From Chondrilla cf. caribensis (lineage: Eukaryota; Porifera; Demospongiae; Chondrillida; Chondrillidae), in NCBI GenBank assembly GCA_964020155.1, contig OZ026567.1, forward strand, positions 1,855,430-1,919,429: a stretch of DNA of 64,000 nucleotides, given 5' to 3'. The notes under the pieces are model-generated. The model saw only the letters and a list, made by a program, of their open reading frames with translations, was not told where the DNA came from and did no database searches. Below, one piece after another: positions 1 through 52,315 of the stretch; the stretch's first letter is position 1, and each line of letters starts with the position of its first letter. Made by a program: the position numbers and the translations under genes.

Positions 1-41279
<41,279 letters not shown>

Positions 41280-41600
41280 TTTGCATCTCACGTGACAATC
41301 AGCTGCTAGCATCTTACCGATGATAACAACATCATCACAACGTGGGCATACCTGAAGGTATTGGTATTTACTGTGACGTATAGCCAAATCCTCCGCGATA
41401 AAACGGCGTTCCGCAGAAGAAACAGATAACTGCGAGATTTCATATTCATACTCTATAGTGGATATGCGGATTCAGTGTTTATTGTTATCAATATTGTTTC
41501 AGTTTTTATTGCCTTGTAAGATGATTTCTACACTGAAATTATTTGACTGCTGATCTTAGTGTTTACAATATAAGGGAGAGAATGGGGGAAAATTAATACT
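41280..41600 (-). promoter_or_regulatory. TPP2: Presumed TPP2 5' UTR and promoter region
   Basis: These roughly 320 bases lie just upstream of the TPP2 start and are single-copy, in contrast to the satellite block that begins about 250 bases further out. There is no clear TATA box at a convincing distance. The start codon itself sits in AAAATGGCGG, which resembles a YY1 site of the kind known to overlap start codons in other animal genes. Promoter function is inferred from position only. Confidence 0.3.
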
Positions 41601-41643
41601 AAGTACCATCCACCATAGTTCATGGCAGAGGATGTGTGTGTGT

Positions 41644-41666
41644 GGGGGGGGGGGGAGGGGGGGGGT
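41644..41666. repeat. Poly-G tract
   Basis: Thirteen Gs, an A, then nine Gs, between the TPP2 5' flank and the satellite block; potential G-quadruplex. Confidence 0.9.
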
Positions 41667-41929
41667 CAATCTAATACTATCCCCAAAATAGCTAGTAGCT
41701 TGCTCCTAAGTTATGAATCACTCCCAATCTCTAGATGGCCTGTAGCCCCAGCTATCCAAGATTGTGCTTGGTGTTTTAATTGCATGGGAGAACCAGGTTG
41801 ACACGCCTCCTCTCCCAGAAGCTGCCTAGCATTCATTTTCACAGCACACTATATAGAGAGCTGAGATGGCCGTCTCTGCAATGGAGGAGAACTATTGCAG
41901 TATGCGATCAAGTGTACAAGGTACCAGTG

Positions 41930-42570
41930 TGTACCAGTGTTTTATCAAACCTATCCGCACAAGTTCTGATGCATGCACACATTCATGGGTGCACTATAGG
42001 GCTCGTGGTGACCAGCAAAAAATGTTGAATTTTATTGCTAGTCACCACGGCCTCTCCAGTGTCCACATGATGCATCATGGCTCAAATTCAGATGCATGGA
42101 CACACTCCTGGTAGTAGTACGGTCCTTCTGATATCAAACGAGATATGTTTAGTTGCCAATCAATTAAAAATTCTTCCCAGTGTCCATATGACACATACGT
42201 AATGATGCATATACTTTGTATGTGCATTCTATTAAAGGTGCACTACACCTTGTGGTGATCACTCAGATAATTTCACATTCTATTGCTGAACACCACGAGA
42301 TGCCCGGTGTCCATATCAAATGTAACAACACAAATTTGGATGTATGCACACATTCATGAGTTTGCTATAGGCCTATGGTGACCAGCAAAAATGTCAAATT
42401 TTATTGTTAGTCACCACAGCCTCTCTAGTGTTCACATAATGCATCGCAGCTCGAATACAGATGCATGGACACACTCCCAATAGTAATATGGTCCTTCTGA
42501 AAGCAAACAAGATACGTTTTGTTGTCAATCAAAATTCTCCCCAGTGTCCATATGACACACATAATAATGC
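41930..42570 (+). repeat. Satellite B, two diverged units
   Basis: Two plus-oriented, strongly diverged copies of the 359-bp unit (GACACACTCC near 42100 and 42470; ACGGTCCTTCTGATA and TGGTCCTTCTGAAAG) form the edge of the satellite block nearest TPP2. Confidence 0.8.
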
Positions 42571-42574
42571 ATAT

Positions 42575-43125
42575 ATGTACATTGAAGAAATACTATAAGG
42601 ACCTTTGAATGTAGCTAAGGTTACGGGTCATGTACAGAGATAAAATTTGTTTCAGCATCTAGTTCATGCCATCAGCTAGGTCTGGAAAAAATATCACATC
42701 GATATACCCCCTCTCCCATGCGTTATGCAAGAAAGTGCATAGCATTATTACTCCTACGTATGTATTCTCTCCCAATACATTGAAAAAATATCATGCACTT
42801 CCGAATATACCTGAGGTTATGGGCTACGTACTGAGATGCGAATTGTTTCAAAACATAGTTCATGCAATCAGCTAGGTCTGATAATTATCAAGTTGACAAG
42901 CCCCCTCTCCCAATATGCAAGAAGGAGCTTATATCATTATATTCTCCTATTCTCTCCCACACATTAAAAAAATAATATTATTGAGCATCTCCAAATGTAG
43001 CTGGGGTTATGGGACACGTACTGAGATTGGACCAGAATTATTTCAGTACTTACTTCATACCATCAGCTAGGCCTAGCGAGAATATCTGATTGATATGCCA
43101 CCTCTCCCATGAGCTACGCAAATAT
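42575..43125. repeat. Satellite A, about three diverged monomers
   Basis: Repeated words CAGCTAGGTCTG, CCCCCTCTCCCA and ACATTGAAAAAAT occur at a spacing of about 187 bp. Confidence 0.85.
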
Positions 43126-43905
43126 ATGTGTCACACCAGGGTAAATTTGTGGTCGGCAACAAAACGTATCAATTTTGTTATCAGAAGGACCGTACTAGCT
43201 CCAGGAGTGTGTCTGTGTATTCGTATTTGAGCTATGATGCATCGCGTGCACACAGGAGAGGCCATGGTGACAAGAAAAAAATTTACATTTTTTTGCTTGT
43301 CACCATGAGGCCTATAGCATACTCAGGATGGTGTTCATGCATCCGAAAATGAGTTAATGAGCTTGGCATGGACACTGGGCAGCCCTTGGTGACCAGCAAC
43401 AGAAAGTGACATTACTTCAGTGATCACCACAAGGCATATTACACTATATTGGAATGTATTATCCAATATTATTATGTGACATATGGACACCTGGGAGAAT
43501 CTTGATTGGCAACAAAACATGTCAATTTTGTTATCAGAAGGACCATACTAGTTCCAGGCCTAGGAGTGTGTCCGTGCTTTCGTATTTCAGCTATGATGCA
43601 TCATGTGCACACAGGAGAGGCTGTGGTGACAAGAAATTTTTTTTACATTTTTGCTTGTCACCATGAGGCCTATAGTATACTCAGGACGGTGTGCATGCAT
43701 CCGAAATTGTGTTGGTGAGTTTGGCATGGACACTGGGCAGCCCTTGGTGACCAGCAACGGCCGGAATGTGAAATTACCTGAGTGATCACCACAAGGCGGA
43801 CTACAGTTATATTGGAATGTACAATGTCATACAAAAGTATATGTAATATTATATGGACACATGGGAGAAATTTTGATCCGCAACAAAATGTATCATTTTT
43901 AGGGG
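43126..43905 (-). repeat. Satellite B, two inverted units
   Basis: Reverse-complement copies carry TTTTGTTATCAGAAGGACC and CAGGAGTGTGTC, then a hairpin segment (ATGGTGACAAG ... CTTGTCACCAT at 43265-43310). Confidence 0.88.
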
Positions 43906-43907
43906 CT

Positions 43908-44220
43908 GCCGCAGGCAGCCCCTATATTGTTTTCATTTCGACTTCCGGTATGTAACGCTCGTCCGATAGATAGATATATATATAGATAGATAGATATATA
44001 TATATATATAATATGTGTTCCTACGCGTAACAGCAACAACGAATTTATATTATAATTTATATTGCGCGAACTAAAGATGGCCGATTTCGAACGCCGACAA
44101 TTTGAAATTGAGCTAGAATTCGTGCGATGAAGCTTCGCCGAACGTAATAACTTCAGCGAAGGTTCTTCTAAACCTAGGAAAGACGCCCAAGTAATTCGAG
44201 TGCGGGGGGCGGCAGCCCCA
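43908..44220. mobile_element. About 300-bp element, copy 1
   Basis: It begins at a palindrome GGGGCTGCCGCAGGCAGCCC, then TATATTGTTTTCATTTCGAC, a TAGA/TATA microsatellite, and ends near GTGCGGGGGGCGGCAGCCCC. A hairpin at its inner end pairs CAAGTAATTCGAG with CTCGAATTACTTG (44189-44247). It inserts cleanly into an inverted satellite B unit, as the uninterrupted copy at about 45675 shows. The family is unknown. A short frame MADFERRQFEIELEFVR starts at about 44076. Confidence 0.8.
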
Positions 44221-44247
44221 CGAGTTTTTGAACTCGAATTACTTGTT

Positions 44248-44460
44248 CTTATCAGAAGGACCGTACTAGTTCCAGGAATGTGTCCTTGCATCTGTATTTG
44301 AGCTATGATGCATCTCATGCACACAGAAGAGGCTGTGGTAATTTGGGAAAAAATTGACATTTTTTCTTATCCCCATGAGGCCCATAGGACACTCAGGACA
44401 GTGTGCATGCATCCAAAATTGTGTTGGTGCATGAGTTTGGCATGGACACTTGGCATTCCC
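44248..44460 (-). repeat. Satellite B fragment between the two element copies
   Basis: Essentially the same sequence as 45678-45893, so it is array sequence and not cargo of the element. Confidence 0.88.
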
Positions 44461-44760
44461 GCTGCCGCCCCCCGCACTCGAATTACTTGGGCGTCTTTCC
44501 TAGGTTTAGAAGAACCTTCGCTGAAGTTATTACGTTCGGCGAAGCTTCATCGCACGAATTCTAGCTCAATTTCAAATTGTCGGCGTTCGAAATCGGCCAT
44601 CTTTATTTCGCGCAATATAAATTATAATATAAATTCGTTGTTGCTGTTACGCGTAGGAACACATATTATATATATATATATCTATCTATCTATATTATAT
44701 CTATCTATCGGACGAGCGTTACATACCGGAAGTCGAAATGAAAACAATATAGGGGCTGCC
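44461..44760. mobile_element. About 300-bp element, copy 2, inverted to copy 1
   Basis: Reverse complement of 43908-44205 with few differences (one extra TTT near 44603, a different length of TATC repeat). It ends CAATATAGGGGCTGCC. It lies exactly at the junction of the 1.13-kb tandem duplication. Confidence 0.85.
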
Positions 44761-44761
44761 A

Positions 44762-45893
44762 AAGAGCATCTCCAAATGTAGCTGGGGTTATGGGACACGT
44801 ACTGAGATTGGACCAGAATTATTTCAGTACTTACTTCATACCATCAGCTAGGCCTAGCGAGAATATCTGATTGATATGCCACCTCTCCCATGAGCTACGC
44901 AAATATATGTGTCACACCAGGGTAAATTTGTGGTCGGCAACAAAACGTATCAATTTTGTTATCAGAAGGACCGTACTAGCTCCAGGAGTGTGTCTGTGTA
45001 TTCGTATTTGAGCTATGATGCATCGCGTGCACACAGGAGAGGCCATGGTGACAAGAAAAAAATTTACATTTTTTTGCTTGTCACCATGAGGCCTATAGCA
45101 TACTCAGGATGGTGTTCATGCATCCGAAAATGAGTTAGTGAGCTTGGCATGGACACTGGGCAGCCCTTGGTGACCAGCAACAGAAAGTGACATTACTTCA
45201 GTGATCACCACAAGGCATATTACACTATATTGGAATGTATTATCCAATATTATTATGTGACATATGGACACCTGGGAGAATCTTGATTGGCAACAAAACA
45301 TGTCAATTTTGTTATCAGAAGGACCATACTAGTTCCAGGCCTAGGAGTGTGTCCGTGCTTTCGTATTTCAGCTATGATGCATCATGTGCACACAGGAGAG
45401 GCTGTGGTGACAAGAAATTTTTTTTACATTTTTGCTTGTCACCATGAGGCCTATAGTATACTCAGGACGGTGTGCATGCATCCGAAATTGTGTTGGTGAG
45501 TTTGGCATGGACACTGGGCAGCCCTTGGTGACCAGCAACGGCTGGAATGTGAAATTACCTGAGTGATCACCACAAGGCGGACTACAGTTATATTGGAATG
45601 TACAATGTCATACAAAAGTATATGTAATATTATATGGACACATGGGAGAAATTTTGATCCGCAACAAAATGTATCATTTTTCTTATCAGAAGGACCGTAC
45701 TAGTTCCAGGAATGTGTCCTTGCATCTGTATTTGAGCTATGATGCATCTCATGCACACAGAAGAGGCTGTGGTAATTTGGGAAAAAATTGACATTTTTTC
45801 TTATCCCCATGAGGCCCATAGGACACTCAGGACAGTGTGCATGCATCCAAAATTGTGTTGGTGCATGAGTTTGGCATGGACACTTGGCATTCC
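44762..45893. repeat. Second copy of a 1.13-kb tandem duplication
   Basis: 44765-45675 repeats 42993-43905 almost without change, and 45676-45893 repeats 44247-44459. The first copy is broken by the element at 43908. Confidence 0.92.
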
Positions 45894-45929
45894 CTAGTGA
45901 CCAGAAACAAAATGTGAAATTATTCGAGT

Positions 45930-48900
45930 AATAGATGCTTAGCGTTTTCTCTCCTGTACTCTCCCAAACCTGAACACCTCCGAATGTAGCAGGGGTTACA
46001 GGATAGCTACAGAGATTGGAATTGTTGCAAATGTTAGTTCTAACCCCCAGCTAGATTTGACTAGCTTATCAAGTTGACACACCCCCTTTCCCATGAGCTA
46101 TACCAAAAGGTGCTTAGTGTTTTCTAATCTATGTATACTCTCCCATATATGGAAACATTATTAAGCACCTCCGAATGTAGCTGGGGTTACGAGTTAGCTA
46201 CTGAGATGGGAATTGTTGCAAATGTTAGTTCATGTCCCCAGCTAGGTCTGGATGAAGCATCAAGTTAACATTCTCCCTCCCCCATGAGCTATGCAAAAAG
46301 GTGCTTAGTGTTTTCTCTCATATGTATACGTACTCTCCCATACATACATTGAAAAATTATTAAGCACCTCCAAATGTAGCTGGGGTTACAGGTTAGCTAC
46401 ACAGGTGAGAATTGTTGCAAATTTAGTTCACATTCCCAGCTAGGTCTCACGAAATATCAAGCTGACATGCCCCCTCCCCCATGAGCTATGCGAAAAGGTG
46501 CTTAGTGTTTTCTCTCCTATACTTTCCCATACATTGAAGCAATATTAAGCTCCTCCAAATGTAGCTGGGGTTACAAGCCACCTATTGAGATGGGAATTGT
46601 TGCTAATGTTAGTTCACATCCCCGGCTAAGTCTGTCTAAAGTATTGGGTTGACACGCCCCCTCCCCCATGAACCATGCAAGAAGGTGCTTATCGTTTTCT
46701 CTCCTATACCAAACGGTACATTGAAAACATATAAAGCACCTCCGAATATAGCTCGCCCCTGTTACAGTCCATGTACTGAGATGGCAATGGTTTTAGAAGT
46801 ATGTTCATGTCTCCTGCTAGGTCTGGTGGAAATATTGGGTTGACACACCTCCTTTTCCATGAGATATGCAAGAAGGTGCTTAGCGTTATTTCTCCTATTC
46901 TCTCTTATACATTGAAATCATAATTAAACACCTCCAAATGTAGCTAAGGTTACGGTCCACATACTGAGATGGGAATTGTTTTGCAAGTTAGTTCATGCCA
47001 TCAGCTAGGTCTGGAGAAAATACTAGGCTGACACACCCCTTTTCCATAACATATGCAAGAAGGTGCTTAGCATTATTTCTCCTTTTCTCTCCCATACGTT
47101 GAAAAAATACTCAGCACCTCCGAATGTAGCTGAAACTACAATCCATGTACTGAGATGGGAACCATTTCAGACGTTAGTTCATGCCATCAGCTAGATCTGG
47201 TGGAAATATCAGAATGCCATGACCCCTCCCCTATAAGTTATACGAGAAGGTGCTTAGAGCTTATTTCTCTTATCCTTTCCCATACACGTACATTGATAAA
47301 AATATTAAGTGTCTGCGAATGTAGCTAAGGTTACAGTTCACATACTGAGATAATCAATGGTTTGGAAGTTAGCTCATGCCATCAGCTAGGTCTGGTGAAA
47401 ATATCAGGTTTATATGACCTCTCCCCTATAAGTTATGCAAAAAGTTGCTTAGCGTTAATTCTCCCATGCATTGAAAAAATATTAAGTACTTCCCAATGTA
47501 GCTGTCATTACAAGCCACCTATCAAGATAGGAATTGTTAGTTAGTTCATATCTCTGCCTAGAACTGTCTATAATATCAAGTTGACATGTTCCCTACCCCA
47601 TGAGCTATATTATACATTGAAAAATATTAAGTACCTCCGAATGTAGCTGGGGTTACAGGCTAGCTACTGAGATGAGTTGAGATTGTTGCAATTGTTAGTT
47701 TACATTCCCAGCTAGATCTGACTGAAATATGAAGTTGACACGCCCCCTCCCCCATGAGCTATGCAAAAGATGGTTAACATTTTCTCTCCTATACTCTCCC
47801 ATACTTTGAAAAATTATTAAGCACCTTCGAATGTAGCTGGGGTTACGAGTTAGCTATTGCAATGGGAAGTGTTTCAGAAGTTAGTTCACATCCAAAGCTA
47901 GGTCTGTCTAAAGTATCAAGTTGACAAGCCCCCTCCCTCATGAGCTATGCAAAAAGGTGCTTAGCATTTTCTCTCCTATACTCTCCCATACATTGAAAAA
48001 ATATTAAGCACCTTCGAATGTAGATGAGGTTATGGGCCACCTATTGAGATGGGAATTGTTTCAGGAGTTAGTACATGTCCCCAACCAGGTTTATCTAAAA
48101 TATCAAGTTGACACGCCCCCTCCCCCATGAGCTATGCAAAAAGGTGCTGAGCGTTTTCTCTCTTATGTATACTCTCCCATACATTGAAAATATAACGAGC
48201 ACCTTCGAATGTAGTTAGAGTTACGAGCCACCTATTAAGATGGATATTGCTTCAGAAGTTAGTTTGCGTCCCCGACTAGATCTGTCTAAAATATCAAGTT
48301 GACACACCTCCTCCCCCATGAGCTATGCAAAAAGGTGCTTAGCGTTTTCTCTCCTATACTCTCCCATATTTTGAAAAAATATTAAGCACCTTCGAATGTA
48401 GATGAAGTTATGGGCCACCTATTAAGATGGAAATTGTTTCAGAAGTTAGTTCATGTCCCCGACTAGATCTGTCTAAATTATCAAGTTGACACACCCCCTC
48501 CCTCATGAGCTATGCAAAAAGGTGCTTAGCGTTATCTCTCCTATACTCTCCCATACATTGAAATAATACTAAGTACCTTCGAATGTAGCTGGGGTTACGA
48601 GTTAGCTATTGCGATTGGAATTGTTTCAGAAGTTAGTTCATATCCCCAGCTAGGTCTGTCTGAAATATCAAGTTTATACACCCCCTCCCCCGTGAGCTAT
48701 GCAAAAAGGTGCTTAACATTTTCTCTCCTATACTCTCCCATACATTGAAAAAATATTAAGCACCTTCGAATGTAGCTGAGGTGACGAGTTAGCTATTGCG
48801 ATTGGAATTGTTTCAGAAGTTAGTTCACGTCCAAAGCCAGGTCTGTCTATAGTATCAAGTTGACACGCCCCCTCCCTCATGAGCTATGCAAAAAGGTGCT

Positions 48901-50440
48901 TAGCGTTTTCTCTCCTATACTCTCCCATACATTGAAAAAATATTAAGCACCTTCGAATGTAGATGAAGTTACGGGCCACCTATTGAAATGGGAATTGTTT
49001 CAGAAGTTAGTTCACATTCCAAGTTAGGTCTGTCTAAAGTATCAAGTTGACACGCCCCCTCCCTCATGAGCTATGCAAAAAGGTGCTTAACGTTTTCTCT
49101 CCTATACTCTCCCATACATTGAAAAAATATTAAGCACCTTCCAATGTAGATGAAGTTACGGGCCACCTATTGAAATGGGAATTGTTTCAGAAGTTAGTTC
49201 ACGTCCAAAGCCAGGTCTGTCTAAAGTATCAAGTTGACACGCCCCCTCCCTCATGAGCTATGCAAAAAGGTGCTTAGCGTTTTCTCTCCTATACTCTCCC
49301 ATATTTTGAAAAAATATTAAGCACCTTCCAATGTAGCTGGAGTTACAGGCCACCTATTGAGATGGGAATTGTTTCAGAAGTTAGTTCACGTCCCCAACTA
49401 GCTCTGTCTGGATTATCACGTTGACACGCCCCCTCCCCCATGAGCTATGCAAAAAGGTGCTTAACGTTTTCTCTCCTATACTCTCCCATACATTGAAAAA
49501 ATATTAAGCACCTTCCAATGTAGCTGGAGTTACAGGCCACCTATTGAGATGGGATTGTTTCACAAGTTAGTTAAAGTCAACAGGTAGGTCTGTCTGAAAT
49601 ATCACGTTGACACGCCTCCTCCCCCATGAGCTATGCAAAAAGGTGCTCAATGTTTTCTCTCCTATACTCTCCCATACATTGAAAAAATGTTAAGCACCTT
49701 CCAATGTAGTTGGAGTTACGAGCCACCTATTGAGATGGGAATTGTTCCACAAGTTAGTTCTAGTCAACAGGTAGGTCTGTATGAAATATCATGTTGACAC
49801 ACCCCCTCCCCCATGAGCTATGCAAAAAGGTGCTTAACGTTTTCTCTCCTATACTCTCCCATACATTTAAAAAATATTAAGCACCTTCCAATGTAGCTGG
49901 AGTTATAGGCCACCTATTGAGATGGGAATTGTTTCACAAGTTAGTTCACATCCCCAACTAGCTCTGTTTGAAATATCACGTTGACACGCCCCCTCCCCCA
50001 TGAGCTATGCAAAAAGGTGCTTAACGTTTTCTCTCATATACTCTCCCATACATTGAAAAAATATTAAGCACCTTCGAATGTAGCTGGAGTTACAGGCCAC
50101 CTATTGAGATGGGAATTGTTTCAGAAGTTAGTTCACATCCCCAACTAGCTCTGTTTGAAATATCACGTTGACACGCCCCCTCCCCCATGAGCTATGCAAA
50201 AAGGTGCTTAACGTTTTCTCTCCTCTACTCCCCCATACATTGAAAAAATATTAAGCACCTTCCATTGTAGCTGGAGTTACAGGCCACCTATTGAGATGGG
50301 AATTGTTTCAGAAGTTAGTTTACATCTCCAGTTAAGTCTGTCTGAAATATCATGTTGACACGCCCCCTCCCCCATGAGATATGCATAAAGGTGCATAACG
50401 TTTTCTCACCTATACTATCCCATACATTGAAAAAAATTAT
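45930..50440. repeat. Satellite A array, about 24 monomers
   Basis: The monomer of about 187 bp contains CATGAGCTATGCAAAAAGGT, ACTCTCCCATACATTGAAAA and GAGATGGGAATTGTTTCAGA. Monomers on the left are more diverged than those on the right. Confidence 0.96.
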
Positions 50441-51530
50441 TATTATTATTATTATTGTAATACGCCTTGTGGTGATAACTCAGGTGATTTGACATCACGT
50501 TGCTGGTCACCAAGTGCTGCCCAGTACCTGTCCCAAACTCACCAACACAATTTGGGATGCATGCAAACCTTCCTGGGTGTGCTATGGGCCTCGTGGTGAC
50601 AAGCCAAAAAATGTCAATTTTTATGCTTGTCACCACGACCTCTCCTGTGTGCACATAATGCATCATAGATCTAATACGAATGTACGGACACACTCCTGGA
50701 ACTAATACGCTCCTTCTGATAACAAAAATGATAGGTTTTGTTGAGGATCGTAATTCTCTGATGTGTCCATTTGGCACATAGCACTATACATTTGTATGTA
50801 CATTTCAATATAAGTGTAATACGCCTTGTGGTGATCACTCAGGTGATTTGACATCATGTTGCTGGTCACCAAGTGCTGCCCAGTACCTGTCCCAAACTCA
50901 CCAACACAATTTGGGATGCATGCAAACCGTCCTGGGTGTGCTATGGGCCTCGTGGTGACAAGCCATAAAATGTCAATTTTTATGCTTGTCACCACGACCT
51001 CTCCTGTGTGCACATAATGCATCATAGATCTAATACGAATGCACGGACACACTCCTGGAACTAATACGGTCCTGTTGATAGCAATAATGATAGGTTTTAT
51101 TGCTGATGAAAATTCTCTGATGTGTCCATATGGCACATAGCACTATACATTTGTATGTACATTTCAATATAAGTGTAATACGCCTTGTGGTGATCACTCA
51201 GGTGATTTGACATCACGTTGCTGGTCACCAAGGGTTGCCCAGTGTCTGTGGTAAACCTACCTGCACAATTTGGGATGCATGCAAACCTTCCTGGGTGTGC
51301 TATGGGCCTCGTGGTGACAAGCCAAAAAATGTCAATTTTTATGCTTGTCACCACGACCTCTCCTGTGTGCACATAATGCATCATAGATCAGATACGAATG
51401 CACGGAGACACTCCTGGAACTAATACACTCCTTTTGATAGCAAAAATGATAGATTTTGTTGGCAATCTAAATTTCTCCCAGATTTCTATATGGCACATAG
51501 AATTTATACATTTGTATGTATATTTCAATA
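50441..51530 (+). repeat. (ATT)n then satellite B array, 3 units
   Basis: An (ATT)6-7 tract leads into units starting at about 50457, 50816 and 51175 (359-bp spacing). Each has CGTGGTGACAAGC...GCTTGTCACCACG. Confidence 0.95.
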
Positions 51531-52315
51531 CGTATACTCTCCCTTGCATTGAAAGTATATTAAGCACCTTCCAATGTAGTTGGGGTTACAAGCCATCTAT
51601 TGAGATGGGAATTGTTTCAGAAGTTGATTTATGTCCCTAACAACTAGGTTTGCCTAAAATATCATGTTGACACGCCCCCTCCCCCATGAGCTATGCAAAA
51701 AGGTGCTTAACGTTTTCTCTCCTATACGCCCCCAAACACTGAAAAAATAATCATCACCTTTTAATGTAGCTGGACTTACAAACCACCTATTGAGATGGGA
51801 ATTGTTTCACAAGTTAGTTCAAGTCCACAGCTAGGTCTGTCTAAAGTATTACGTTGACACACCCCCTCCCCCATGAGCTATGCAAAAAGGTGCTTAACGT
51901 TTTCTCTCCTATACTCTCCCATACATTGAAAAAATATTAAGCACCTTCCAATGTAGCTGGAGTTATAGGCCACCTATTGAGATGGGAATTGTTTCAGCAG
52001 TTAGTTAACGTCTCCAACTAGCTCTGTCTGAAATATCACGTTGACACGCCCTCTCCCCCATGAGCTATGCGAAAAAGTGCTTAACGTTTTCTCTCCTATA
52101 CTCTCCCATACATTGGAAAAATGATAAGCACCTTCCAATGTAGTTGGAGTTACGAGCCACCTATTGAGATGGGAATTGTTTCACAAGTTAGTTCACGTTC
52201 CCAACTAGGTCTGTGTGAAATATCACATTGACACGCCCCTTCCCCCATGAGCTATGCATAAAGGTGCATAACGTTTTCTCACCTATACTATCCCATACAT
52301 TGAAAAAATTATTAT
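51531..52315. repeat. Satellite A array, about 4 monomers
   Basis: The first monomer begins within TACTCTCCCTTGCATTGAAA and includes the variant GCCCCCAAACACTGAAAAAA, which recurs at 63508. Confidence 0.95.

Noticed and set aside
41280..41387. 36-residue N-terminal extension of TPP2 from an upstream in-frame ATG
   Set aside because: It does not resemble TPP2 N-termini, and the internal ATG has a better context and the family's usual distance to Asp44.
43899..44781. Two 150-codon frames in the 300-bp element copies encoding the same Arg/Ser-rich peptide
   Set aside because: They read through the TATA/TAGA microsatellite and the satellite; the shared peptide simply reflects the inverted duplicate DNA.
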